From the NCBI GenBank assembly GCA_038748065.1, contig JBCDJG010000054.1, positions 1-34,249 of the forward strand: a stretch of 34,249 nt of DNA, read 5' to 3'. A program made the position numbers and the translations under genes. The DNA is from JBCDJG01 sp038748065. GTDB taxonomy: Bacteria; Pseudomonadota; Gammaproteobacteria; Pseudomonadales; Halieaceae. Each line of letters begins with the position of its first letter. Positions within the stretch are counted from its first letter, which is position 1. The notes beneath the pieces are model-generated. The model had not been told where the DNA came from and did not search any database. It worked only from the letters and a program-made list of their open reading frames with translations. This document shows, piece by piece, positions 22,627 to 30,585 of the stretch.

Positions 22627-23637
22627 ATGACAACCGACGGACTACACAGCCCCGATGTCGCAGTACATTTCGCTCGGCAGGCTCTTGCCAGCGGCATAGC
22701 ATTAGGCCTATCCCGCGAGCGACTGCTGGCCGCGGCAGGGCTGGGGGAAGAGCGGCTGCAGGACGACGTAACGCGTATCTCACCAGCCCAACTCGGCGCG
22801 CTTTTGCGCTACATCTGGGAGCAAGCGGATGATGAATTGCTGGGTCGGCTGGCGGCGCCTCACCGACATGGTCATTTCAATCTGATGGCGCGGTCCATGA
22901 CGGCAAGTGAGACGCTCGGTCAGGCCCTGCGCTACGCGTGCCATTACCAGCGCATCACCTCTAACGCTCTGCGTTGGGAGCTCGAACACGCGCAGAACCG
23001 TGCTCGCCTGTCCCTGGTACTGGTGGAGCCTGTGACTGATCACGCTCACTTCATGGAGGAGTTCCTGCTCCTCATCTGGCACCGCTTCAGCGGCTGGTTG
23101 GTTGGGGAATGGATACCCCTGAGCGCGGTTGGCGTGCGCTGGTCGCCACCTCTGCACAGGGCGGAGTATCGCCTGATGTTTGCTACCGAGCCGCAATTTG
23201 GGCAGGCCCGGTCCTTCCTTGAATTTGACGCACGCTTCCTGCAGCAGCCGGTAGCAAAAAACAGCCGCAATTTGCGGCGCTACCTGCGTGGCTTGCCAGA
23301 CGAGTGGTTCATGCGACAGCGCTTTGCAGATTCGGTAAGCGGGCGACTCAGCGACCTCTTACGGCAGGATGCGCCGCCACCCGGGCTTGAAGAGGCTGCT
23401 GCCCAGTTGGGCATGAGTGGCCGCACGCTGCATCGGCGGCTAGGAGCCGAGGGAAGCTCTTACCGCGAGGTGTTGGCTGGCGTGCGCAGAGATCGCGCCT
23501 TTGCCATGCTGCTGCAATCCAATTGCCAGGTACGTGAAGTCGCACAGGCTCTGGGCATGACCGAGCCGGCATTCAGCCGGGCCTTCAAGCACTGGACGGG
23601 CCGGACGCCGCTGGCCTGGCGCCGAGGACAGCGCTGA
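22627..23637 (+). CDS. AraC-family transcriptional regulator (arabinose-binding-like domain)
   Basis: The 336-residue protein has a helical N-terminal sensor domain (about 10-200; ALASGIALGLSRERLLAAAGL, HFNLMARSM) of the type seen in AraC regulators of lipid and aromatic catabolism, and a C-terminal double HTH: LEEAAAQLGMSGRTLHRRL and VREVAQALGMTEPAFSRAFKHWTG. Start is the ATG at 22627. It faces away from the acyl-CoA dehydrogenase across the phased ATGG boxes, so it probably controls that gene and perhaps itself. The effector is likely to be an acyl or hydrophobic compound, by analogy only. Confidence 0.9.
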   Translation: MTTDGLHSPDVAVHFARQALASGIALGLSRERLLAAAGLGEERLQDDVTRISPAQLGALLRYIWEQADDELLGRLAAPHRHGHFNLMARSMTASETLGQALRYACHYQRITSNALRWELEHAQNRARLSLVLVEPVTDHAHFMEEFLLLIWHRFSGWLVGEWIPLSAVGVRWSPPLHRAEYRLMFATEPQFGQARSFLEFDARFLQQPVAKNSRNLRRYLRGLPDEWFMRQRFADSVSGRLSDLLRQDAPPPGLEEAAAQLGMSGRTLHRRLGAEGSSYREVLAGVRRDRAFAMLLQSNCQVREVAQALGMTEPAFSRAFKHWTGRTPLAWRRGQR

Positions 23638-23661
23638 AGCCATCGCTAGCTCTCCCGCTAA

Positions 23662-23672
23662 CCCCCTGGGGG
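23662..23672. promoter_or_regulatory. G/C palindrome upstream of the aldehyde dehydrogenase gene
   Basis: CCCCC-T-GGGGG forms an 11-bp palindrome 80 bp before the ATG at 23752, in the gap 23638-23751. A TACACT hexamer at 23698-23703 could be a -10 but lacks a convincing -35. There is no T run, so this is not a terminator for araC. Function is unknown. Confidence 0.25.
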
Positions 23673-23751
23673 AGGTGGTGTGCTGTGGTGGGAGTGCTAC
23701 ACTTCGGGCGTTTCTTTTCTCTTTCCGCTTGCACACACGAGGAGACCCGGC

Positions 23752-25179
23752 ATGCGCGATTACCGTCAGTTTTACATCAACGGCGAGTGGGTGGACCCGG
23801 CCACACCCAAGGACCTTGAGGTTATCAACCCAGCGACTGAGGAAGTCTGTGGGCATATCTCTATGGGCTCAGAGGCAGACGTTAATCTCGCCGTTGCAGC
23901 GGCCAAGAGCGCTTTTGAGAGTTTCGGCCACAGCACTCGGCAGGAGCGCATGGAGATTCTCGCTGCCTGCGCTGAGGTCTACAAAAAGTACTACAACGAT
24001 ATCGCCGACGCCATTCGCGAAGAAATGGGGGCGCCACAGAAGTTGGCGGTGCACTCGCAAGCTGCCTGTGGGCTGGGCCATATCGAGGAGGCCCTGCGTG
24101 TCCTGAAGGACTTCGAATTTGAAGAAGATCTTGGCGAACACCGCGTGTTCAAAGAGCCCATCGGCGTTTGTGGCCTGATTACGCCCTGGAACTGGCCGGT
24201 AAACCAAATCGGCTGCAAGGTCGCGCCGGCACTGGCTGTGGGCTGCACGATGATACTGAAGCCCAGCGAGGTCGCACCGCTGTCGGCCTATCTTTGGACA
24301 AAGGTAATGGACGAAGCGGGCGTACCGGCGGGCGTTTTCAACATGATTAATGGAGACGGTCCGGTCGTTGGGACTGCACTGTCCAAGCACCCTGACGTGG
24401 ATATGATGTCCTTCACCGGATCAACGCGTGCGGGTACTTTAGTGGCGCAGAACGCTGCGCCCACGGTCAAGAGAGTGGCTCAGGAGCTCGGCGGCAAGTC
24501 ACCCAATATTATTCTCGATGATGCCGACCTCGAGGCGGCCGTCACGCGTGGCGTCATGCACATGTACAACAATACCGGCCAATCCTGTAACGCGCCTTCA
24601 CGCATGCTGGTACCCGCCGACAAGCTTGAGCAAGCGGAACAGATTGCTGCGGCGGTTTCAGCATCTGTCATCGTCGGTGACCCGGCCGATGAGAACACCA
24701 CCATGGGTCCCGTCGTGTCGGAGGTGCAGTTCAACAAGATTCAGGGCCTGATCGAACAGGGTATGGAGGAGGGCGCCAAACTGGTTGCCGGTGGCCCGGG
24801 TCGTCCTGAAGGCCTGGACAAGGGCTACTTTATACGCCCCACGGTCTTCTCCGGTGCCAACAACGACATGGTTATCGCTCGTGAAGAGATTTTTGGCCCG
24901 GTACTCACGATGATTCCCTACGAGAGTGAAGACGAGGCGATCAAGGTCGCCAACGATACTCCTTACGGCCTGGCCGGGTATGTCCAGGGCGGGGATATTG
25001 AGCACGCTCGAAAGGTGGCTTCGCGCATCCGCGCGGGCAATATCCACATCAACGGGGCCTCCGGCGGCTTCGACGTGCCCTTCGGTGGCTTCAAGCAGTC
25101 CGGTAATGGTCGCGAGTGGGGCGCCCATGGCTTTACGGACTTTCTTGAGATCAAGGCGGTGGAAGGCTTCGCCGGCTAA
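23752..25179 (+). CDS. NAD(P)-dependent aldehyde dehydrogenase
   Basis: The enzyme oxidises an aldehyde to a carboxylic acid with NAD(P). The 475-residue protein has the cofactor-region motif TPWNWPVNQ at 144-152, KPSEVAP, the FTGST turn at 221-225, the general base Glu245 in QELGGKSP and the catalytic Cys279 in NTGQSCNAPSR. Length is normal. The ATG at 23752 follows GAGGAGA, so the longer frame from 23680 is rejected. The glycerol kinase gene begins 2 nt after its stop, implying co-translation. The aldehyde substrate is not identifiable. Confidence 0.93.
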   Translation: MRDYRQFYINGEWVDPATPKDLEVINPATEEVCGHISMGSEADVNLAVAAAKSAFESFGHSTRQERMEILAACAEVYKKYYNDIADAIREEMGAPQKLAVHSQAACGLGHIEEALRVLKDFEFEEDLGEHRVFKEPIGVCGLITPWNWPVNQIGCKVAPALAVGCTMILKPSEVAPLSAYLWTKVMDEAGVPAGVFNMINGDGPVVGTALSKHPDVDMMSFTGSTRAGTLVAQNAAPTVKRVAQELGGKSPNIILDDADLEAAVTRGVMHMYNNTGQSCNAPSRMLVPADKLEQAEQIAAAVSASVIVGDPADENTTMGPVVSEVQFNKIQGLIEQGMEEGAKLVAGGPGRPEGLDKGYFIRPTVFSGANNDMVIAREEIFGPVLTMIPYESEDEAIKVANDTPYGLAGYVQGGDIEHARKVASRIRAGNIHINGASGGFDVPFGGFKQSGNGREWGAHGFTDFLEIKAVEGFAG

Positions 25180-25181
25180 CC

Positions 25182-26672
25182 GTGGCGCGCTTCATCCTGG
25201 CAATCGATCAGGGCACCACCGGCTCCACGGTGGCCCTGATGGATGCCAAGGGGCGCCTGCGCGCCAGCGTTAATGCCGAGTTTCCGCAAGTCTATCCAAA
25301 GCCTGGCTGGGTCGAGCACCGTCCCGCCGATATCTGGGCGTCCGTAAACAAGTGCATACGCAGCGTGCTGCGCAAGGGTGTTTGTAAGGCCGGTGATATT
25401 GCAGCGATTGGCATCACCAACCAGCGTGAAACAGCCTTGCTGTGGGACAGGCGCAGCGGTGAGGCGCTGAACAATGCAATAGTCTGGCAATGCCGGCGAA
25501 CCACCGATTTCTGCGCGCATTTAAAGGCCGCAGGGCACGAGCCGCTGGTCACGCAGCGCACGGGGCTGGTGCTCGATCCTTATTTTTCAGCGAGCAAGTT
25601 CCGCTGGCTGCTCAAAAATACGCGCGGTGTTGGCAAGCTGCTAAGAGCCGGGCACGTTGCTGCCGGGACGATCGACAGCTATCTGATTTGGCAGCTCACC
25701 GGCGGCCGATGCCACGCGACAGACATCTCCAATGCCTCGCGCACGTCCCTGATGGATCTCAAGAAAGTGCGCTGGGACAGTCAGATGTTGGACCTGTTCG
25801 AGGTTCCGGCGGACATCCTGCCGCGCATTGTGCCGAGCTCCGGGGTCATCGGCGTGACGCGCGGGGTGCCCGGGCTGCCCGATGGTATCCCCATTGCGGG
25901 CGTTGCGGGCGATCAGCAGTCAGCGCTCTTCGGCCAGGCCTGTTTTGCCGAAGGGGACGCCAAATGCACCTTCGGCACGGGGTCGTTCATCCTCATGAAC
26001 ACCGGTAAACGCGCCTTGAGCTCCCGCTCAGGTCTGCTGACGACGGCGGCCTGGCAACTGGGCGAGACATCGGACCCGGTCTATGCATTGGAGGGTGGCG
26101 CCTTTATCTGCGGCGCGGCGGTGCAGTGGTTACGCGATGAGTTGAAGATCATCAAGCGCTCGCCAGATATTGAAGCGCTGGCCGCCTCGGTTGACGACAG
26201 CAACGGGGTGGAGTTTGTGCCGGCTCTGACCGGGCTTGGAGCGCCTCACTGGGCACCGGAAGCGCGAGGCGCCATTAGCGGTCTGACTCGGGGTGCCGGT
26301 CGGGGGCATATCGCCCGGGCAACGCTGGACGCGATGGCACTGCAAAATGCGGATATTCTCAGGGCCATGGAGGCAGACCTGGGTAAGCGTATGAAACCCC
26401 TGCGTGTCGATGGCGGGGCGGCGGCCAATAATCTGTTGATGCAGATTCAGGCCGACGTGCTCGGTCGCCGGCTCATTCGTCCCAAGGTCATTGAGACCAC
26501 CGTGGCGGGCGCCTGTTATCTGGCAGGCCTCGGCGTAGGCATTTGGTCGAGCGCGGCGACACTTCGAGATATCTGGCAGGCGGAAAGGGAGTTTCGCGTC
26601 GCCATGCCGGCACGGGCGCGAGAGCGGCGCTTCGCGTCGTGGCGTCGCGCGCTCGATCGGGCCTTACTCTGA
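25182..26672 (+). CDS. glpK: Glycerol kinase (FGGY family)
   Basis: GlpK phosphorylates glycerol to sn-glycerol-3-phosphate with ATP. The 496-residue protein has the start motif ILAIDQGTTGSTVA and keeps each glycerol-contact residue at nearly the E. coli position: Arg82-Glu83 in NQRETA, Trp102, Tyr134 in LDPYFSA and Asp244 in AGDQQSALFGQ. The start is GTG at 25182, 2 nt after the aldehyde dehydrogenase stop. No glpF, glpD or glpR is adjacent, unlike the classic operon; pairing with an aldehyde dehydrogenase suggests glyceraldehyde or glycerol use, or another polyol. Its end overlaps the converging pspF by 9 bp. Confidence 0.88.
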   Translation: MARFILAIDQGTTGSTVALMDAKGRLRASVNAEFPQVYPKPGWVEHRPADIWASVNKCIRSVLRKGVCKAGDIAAIGITNQRETALLWDRRSGEALNNAIVWQCRRTTDFCAHLKAAGHEPLVTQRTGLVLDPYFSASKFRWLLKNTRGVGKLLRAGHVAAGTIDSYLIWQLTGGRCHATDISNASRTSLMDLKKVRWDSQMLDLFEVPADILPRIVPSSGVIGVTRGVPGLPDGIPIAGVAGDQQSALFGQACFAEGDAKCTFGTGSFILMNTGKRALSSRSGLLTTAAWQLGETSDPVYALEGGAFICGAAVQWLRDELKIIKRSPDIEALAASVDDSNGVEFVPALTGLGAPHWAPEARGAISGLTRGAGRGHIARATLDAMALQNADILRAMEADLGKRMKPLRVDGGAAANNLLMQIQADVLGRRLIRPKVIETTVAGACYLAGLGVGIWSSAATLRDIWQAEREFRVAMPARARERRFASWRRALDRALL

Positions 26673-27743
26673 CTGACCGTCGCTACCTTCACGGGGACTG
26701 CCGCGACGACGCCGGGACCGCAGCCCATGCTTGCGCAATAGACCCCTCAGCTGATCATAACTCAGCGACAGCGCATCGGCGGCGCGCCCCTGGTGATTGC
26801 CATTTTCATGGAGCGCTCTGAGCAGCAGCTGTTTTTCAAGCTCAGCCATCTGTTCGCTGAAACCGGGCATCGGCAAGACATCTGCATCTTCACTCGGAGC
26901 CTCTTCGGCCTTGGCGCGCCGCCCGGCGCTGCCGCCGCCTTGCAGTGCACCGTCAGGGTCAGCGCTGGCGTAAGGGGACCCAAAGGGGTCGGATGCGATG
27001 CTGTCCACCGCCCGCGTAGGGTCTGCCCAGCGATACAGCGATCGCTCTACCGTGTTTTTCAATTCACGTATATTTCCTGGCCAAGGCAGGTCTTCCAGGG
27101 TCGTCAGGGCCTTGGCTGAGAATCCGGGGAACAGGTCCCAGCCGAGTTCCGCAGACATCTGCACCGCGAAGTGCAGGGCAAGTTCGCCAATGTCCTCTCG
27201 ACGGTGACGCAGCGGTGGCAAGTGGACGACATCGAAGCTGAGGCGATCCAGCAGGTCCGCGCGAAAATGTCCGCGCGCGGCCATGTCTCGCAGGTCGGCG
27301 TTCGTAGCACCCACCACGCGTACATCAACTTCCAGGGTACGCTGGCTGCCCAGGCGCTCGAATTCACCGTATTCCACCACTCTGAGGACTTTTTCCTGCA
27401 GCCGGCCTGACATCGTGCCCAGTTCGTCCAGTAAGAGGGTGCCGCCGTTTGCTCGCTCAAAGCGTCCTTCCCGGGCCCGCACTGCCCCGGTGAAGGCGCC
27501 GGCTTCGTGTCCAAAAAGGTCCGACTCCAGCAGCGTCTCTGCCATGGCGGCGCAGTTAACCTTGACCAGTGGCCCCTCCCAGCGGCTTGAGAGGTAATGC
27601 AGGCGCTCGGCGGCGAGTTCCTTTCCCGTGCCACGCTCTCCCAGAATCAGAACCGGTCGATTGATCGGCGCGAGTTGGGACAGGTGGCCCAGTGCCGCTG
27701 ACAAAGCACTGGAATTGCCGATGATGCTTTCTCTGCTTCTCAT
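26664..27743 (-). CDS. pspF: PspF, sigma-54-dependent activator of the psp operon
   Basis: PspF is a bacterial enhancer-binding protein with an AAA+ domain and no receiver; it remodels sigma-54 RNA polymerase at psp promoters and is inhibited by PspA. The 359-residue protein has Walker A GERGTGKE at 35-42, the sigma-54-contacting GAFTGA at 82-87 and Walker B GTLLLDE at 101-107, and a C-terminal Fis-like HTH (QGRAADALSLSYDQLRGLLRKHG). The sequence LHYLSSRW and FGHEAGAFTGA follow E. coli PspF closely. It is about 30 residues longer than E. coli PspF, mainly in a Gly/Ala/Ser-rich linker before the HTH. Divergent pspABC confirms the role. Confidence 0.93.
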   Translation of the reverse strand: MRSRESIIGNSSALSAALGHLSQLAPINRPVLILGERGTGKELAAERLHYLSSRWEGPLVKVNCAAMAETLLESDLFGHEAGAFTGAVRAREGRFERANGGTLLLDELGTMSGRLQEKVLRVVEYGEFERLGSQRTLEVDVRVVGATNADLRDMAARGHFRADLLDRLSFDVVHLPPLRHRREDIGELALHFAVQMSAELGWDLFPGFSAKALTTLEDLPWPGNIRELKNTVERSLYRWADPTRAVDSIASDPFGSPYASADPDGALQGGGSAGRRAKAEEAPSEDADVLPMPGFSEQMAELEKQLLLRALHENGNHQGRAADALSLSYDQLRGLLRKHGLRSRRRRGSPREGSDGQSE

Positions 27744-27753
27744 GGGTCTATAT

Positions 27754-27770
27754 TACCTTAATTTAAGGTA
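27754..27770. promoter_or_regulatory. Palindromic candidate PspF binding site (site 1)
   Basis: TACCTTAA-T-TTAAGGTA is a perfect palindrome with 8-bp arms 10 bp upstream of the pspF start codon and about 125-140 bp upstream of the predicted pspA start. The position fits an upstream activating sequence that also autoregulates pspF. Confidence 0.55.
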
Positions 27771-27785
27771 TTTTAGCCCAATATA

Positions 27786-27812
27786 TAGGTTTAAGTTACC
27801 TTAAATTAGTGA
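27786..27812. promoter_or_regulatory. Degenerate second copy of the palindromic site (site 2)
   Basis: The half-site TACCTTAA recurs exactly at 27797-27804, 43 bp from the first copy, followed by A and a poor right arm (TTAG). A partly inverted AGGTTTAA precedes it at 27788-27795. E. coli also has two PspF sites upstream of pspA. Confidence 0.4.
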
Positions 27813-27866
27813 CCGGCTCCAGCTAAAAATGAGTAAACCGTAATAAAAACAATGGCTTAGGATATC

Positions 27867-27882
27867 TGGCACGAATTCTGTA
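27867..27882 (+). promoter_or_regulatory. Sigma-54 (-24/-12) promoter of pspABC
   Basis: TGGCACGAATTCTGTA has the -24 TGGCAC element and a -12 element with GT in the place of GC, as I recall for the E. coli pspA promoter. It lies 75 bp before the pspA ATG and in range of the upstream palindromes. Confidence 0.85.
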
Positions 27883-27957
27883 TTAGGGAGAGAGAGCAGC
27901 AAAGGAAAACAAGGCTGGCGTGTCTGACGATGCCAGCGGCTTTAACAGGAGACGACC

Positions 27958-28629
27958 ATGGGTATTTTTTCCCGCATGACAGACATCATTAACTCCAACA
28001 TCAATGCTTTGCTTGATCAGGCCGAGGATCCGGAAAAGATGATTCGCCTGATTATTCAGGAGATGGAAGACACGCTGGTTGAGGTGAGATCTTCATCGGC
28101 GCGTGTTCTTGCGGAACGCAAGACGGCGGCACGCCGTCTAGAGCACGCCCAGTCCGAGGCAGCCGCCTGGGAGGATAAAGCAAAGCTTGCCATCTCCAAG
28201 GGGCGCGAGGACCTTGCTCGAGCGGCATTGCAGGAGAAACGTGAAATTGAAGAGGAAGTCGCGCTCGTCGAGGCGGAGCTGGTAGCGACCGATGAGCACA
28301 TTGCTCAGCTCAACGAGGAAATTGCGCAGCTGCAGCAAAAGCTCGGGGATGCCAAGGCCAAGCAGAAGGCGATCGCCATGCGCACGAAGACCGTTGAGTC
28401 GCGCATCAAGGTCAAGCGCCAAGTGCAACGGGAGGCCCTCGATGATGCCTTCAATCGCTTTGAACAGTTTGAAAGACGTATGGATAACCTGGAGAGCCAG
28501 CTGGAGTCTATGGACATGGGGCGCGACGTGGCGCCTGACCTGGCTGCTGAGATCGATGCGCTGCAGGAAGATGAGCACATCAACGAAGAACTGCAACGAT
28601 TGCGCAGCGAAATGGAATCAAGGCAGTGA
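27958..28629 (+). CDS. pspA: Phage shock protein A (PspA/IM30, ESCRT-III-like)
   Basis: PspA binds stressed inner membrane and restrains PspF when membrane stress is absent. The 223-residue protein begins with an amphipathic membrane helix (MGIFSRMTDIINSNINALLD) and is otherwise a long coiled coil rich in Glu, Lys, Ala and Gln, with the LIIQEMEDTLVEVR and LARAALQEKREIEEE segments typical of the family. Length matches E. coli PspA. The ATG follows AGGAG. It is the first gene behind the sigma-54 promoter, 70 bp ahead of pspB. Confidence 0.95.
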   Translation: MGIFSRMTDIINSNINALLDQAEDPEKMIRLIIQEMEDTLVEVRSSSARVLAERKTAARRLEHAQSEAAAWEDKAKLAISKGREDLARAALQEKREIEEEVALVEAELVATDEHIAQLNEEIAQLQQKLGDAKAKQKAIAMRTKTVESRIKVKRQVQREALDDAFNRFEQFERRMDNLESQLESMDMGRDVAPDLAAEIDALQEDEHINEELQRLRSEMESRQ

Positions 28630-28699
28630 GCGCTGGGCTATCCTGTGAAGCACGCGCAAAGATCATGCCCCCAGGGCATGGCAGCTAAGGAAATGACTT

Positions 28700-28966
28700 A
28701 TGCAGTTTTGGCAATTTATGTTCGTCCCGACCGTTCTGTTTCTGGTGATCGTGGCGCCGCTATGGATTTTCATGCACTACCAGAGCGTCAAGCGATCCAG
28801 CCGCAGCCTGAGCACGGAAGACCGTGAGTCAATCGAGCATATGCTCGTGACTGTCGATCGCTTAACAGACAGGATCGGCACCCTGGAGTCCATATTGGAC
28901 GCAGACCACCCGGAATGGCGGACACAGGTAGAGCGGGAAGACCGAGGAGAAGCAAATCATGGCTAG
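28700..28966 (+). CDS. pspB: Phage shock protein B
   Basis: PspB is a small inner-membrane protein that with PspC senses membrane stress and relieves PspA inhibition of PspF. The 88-residue protein has one N-terminal membrane helix (about 5-25, FMFVPTVLFLVIVAPLWIFM) followed by HYQSVKRSS and a Glu/Arg-rich predicted coiled coil (IEHMLVTVDRLTDRIGTLESIL). AAGGAA precedes the ATG at 28700. Its end overlaps the start of pspC by 8 nt. Confidence 0.9.
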   Translation: MQFWQFMFVPTVLFLVIVAPLWIFMHYQSVKRSSRSLSTEDRESIEHMLVTVDRLTDRIGTLESILDADHPEWRTQVEREDRGEANHG

Positions 28967-29480
28967 ACATCATCACAGCAACGGCGGCCGCAGGCACAGG
29001 CGAGGAAGACGTCGCGAGTTCAACGCACGCAAGCAGTCCGGCTGGGGCATGAACCTGTATCGCAATACGCGCGACGGCAAGGTCGCGGGCGTTGCTGCAG
29101 GTCTTGCCGACCACTGGGACATCGCCCACTGGGTGATGCGCCTGATCTGGATTGGCGGTTTTCTGTTTACTGGCACCTTGGCGCTCTGGGCCTACCTGGC
29201 CTGCTGGATTTTGTTGGCGCCGGTGCCTGGCCGGCGCGCAGCGGATCGCTTTGCGGATCAGGCGGACTGGCACGATGCGGAAGAGGACGTCGCCATGGAG
29301 TACGACGAATTTCGCCACAGCTACCGTCCACGCAACGTCTTCCGCTACAGTGAAGGCAGCTCAGTGCGACTGAAGCGCGCCCGCGAGCGCCTGGACGCAG
29401 CCTTGCGGCGCGTCGAGGATATGGAGAGTTATGTCACTTCACGCCAGTACGAGCTGAACAAAGAGTTCTCGCGGCTGTAG
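28959..29480 (+). CDS. pspC: Phage shock protein C
   Basis: PspC is the membrane partner of PspB in Psp signalling. The 173-residue protein holds a PspC domain at about 32-90 (LYRNTRDGKVAGVAAGLADH, then a membrane segment IGGFLFTGTLALWAYLACW) and a C-terminal coiled coil (VRLKRARERLDAALRRVEDM). It has a 30-residue very basic, His/Arg-rich N-terminal tail (start MARHHHSNGGRRHRRGRRR), and is longer than the 119-residue E. coli protein. GAGGAG lies ahead of the ATG inside pspB, implying coupled translation. It converges with fghA 16 bp away. Confidence 0.93.
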   Translation: MARHHHSNGGRRHRRGRRREFNARKQSGWGMNLYRNTRDGKVAGVAAGLADHWDIAHWVMRLIWIGGFLFTGTLALWAYLACWILLAPVPGRRAADRFADQADWHDAEEDVAMEYDEFRHSYRPRNVFRYSEGSSVRLKRARERLDAALRRVEDMESYVTSRQYELNKEFSRL

Positions 29481-29496
29481 CCTGCGTAAACGGAAA

Positions 29497-30342
29497 TCAC
29501 TGCGTAAGCTGGCGAGCGTGGAAGGCGACGTGGCTGCCGACAAAGCTGGCTATGAAGAAGTAGGAGTGGTCGTAGCCTGACTGGCGCCGAATGGTGGCCG
29601 GGTAGTTCATGTCCGCGCAGGCTTCTTCAAGCAGCTCGGTTTTGAGCTGCTCGGCAAGAAAGTCATCCGCTTCCCCCTGATCAATCAACATGGGCATCTG
29701 GGCTGCGCCGCCCCGTATCAGTTCGCAGCTGTCATAGGCTTTCCATTGCTCCCGCTGGGGGCCGAGATAGTTACCCAGGGCTTTCTCGCCCCAGGGGCAC
29801 TGCGTGGGTGCGACGATGGGGCTGAAGGCAGACACCGAGCGATACTGCTCTGGATTGCGCAGGGCTATGCAGAGTGCGCCGTGGCCACCCATGGAGTGAC
29901 CGAAAATGCTAGTGCGGCCCCTATCGACAGGGAAATTCTGTGCGACCAGCGCAGGCAGCTCCTGGCTCACGTAGTCATACATACGGTAGTTGGTACTCCA
30001 CGGAGACTCTGTCGCATTAACGTAAAACCCGGCTCCCAGACCAAAGTCCCAGGCGCCATCGGGGACATCCGGCACTGATTCACCGCGCGGGCTCGTATCG
30101 GGTGCCACGATCGCTACGCCATGCTCGGCCGCGTAGCGCTGGGCTCCCGCCTTATGAACAAAGTTCTCATCTGTGCAGGTCAGACCTGACAGCCAGTACA
30201 GCACCGGCACGTCAGAGGTCTCAGCCTCCGGCGGCAGGTAAATGGAAAAACTCATCGCGCAGCCAAGGCTATCAGAGACGTGACTGAGGCGTAGCTGCTG
30301 TCCTTCAAAACAGCGGTTAGAGGCTATTTGTTCGATGGCCAT
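29497..30342 (-). CDS. fghA: S-formylglutathione hydrolase
   Basis: This esterase hydrolyses S-formylglutathione to formate and glutathione, the second step of glutathione-dependent formaldehyde oxidation. The 281-residue alpha/beta hydrolase has the nucleophile Ser150 in GHSMGGHGA, Asp227 in GEADDF and His259 in GYDHSYFF. LSGLTCTDENF at 51-61 and GAGFYVNATESPW are family signatures. Length is normal. The usual partner S-(hydroxymethyl)glutathione dehydrogenase is not adjacent. The start codon is complementary to 30340-30342. It could be called frmB or yeiG in E. coli terms. Confidence 0.93.
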   Translation of the reverse strand: MAIEQIASNRCFEGQQLRLSHVSDSLGCAMSFSIYLPPEAETSDVPVLYWLSGLTCTDENFVHKAGAQRYAAEHGVAIVAPDTSPRGESVPDVPDGAWDFGLGAGFYVNATESPWSTNYRMYDYVSQELPALVAQNFPVDRGRTSIFGHSMGGHGALCIALRNPEQYRSVSAFSPIVAPTQCPWGEKALGNYLGPQREQWKAYDSCELIRGGAAQMPMLIDQGEADDFLAEQLKTELLEEACADMNYPATIRRQSGYDHSYFFIASFVGSHVAFHARQLTQ

Positions 30343-30398
30343 GTTGATTCCTTATGCTGATCAGCGCAGCGCTGGGCCCGCGTCCTGGGAGACCGCGT

Positions 30399-30427
30399 AT
30401 GGTACGGACCGTCCAGAGCCAACTCAA
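30399..30427 (-). promoter_or_regulatory. Candidate sigma-70 promoter of fghA
   Basis: On the minus strand TTGAGT (30427-30422) and TACCAT (30404-30399) are separated by 17 bp, about 57 bp upstream of the start codon. Each matches consensus at 4 of 6 positions. A 10-bp palindrome GCTGATCAGC (30356-30365) lies between promoter and gene. The rest of the 243-bp gap to 30586 has GC-rich short inverted repeats without T runs; no gene is seen. Confidence 0.35.
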
Positions 30428-30585
30428 GTAAGTGGCAGCAATTGGTGGGCCTCATCGCGGCAGCCCCGCGCTGGTCCCGGCCCATAAGGGCCTACGATCG
30501 GCCAGGTCGGTAGAAGAAATCGTTCCGCCGCCGTGGGCCGCGGGGCGATTTTGCTTTAATCTGACCAGAAAACAACGGGGCGTGC

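Noticed and set aside
21320..22783. Long 487-residue version of the acyl-CoA dehydrogenase
   Set aside because: The extra 109 residues do not resemble the family and would run antisense into the araC start; the ATG at 22454-22456 gives a normal protein.
30366..30585. Small RNA or terminator in the fghA-spmAB gap
   Set aside because: Short GC inverted repeats such as GGCCC-ATAA-GGGCC are present, but no T run and no promoter-terminator pair frames them.
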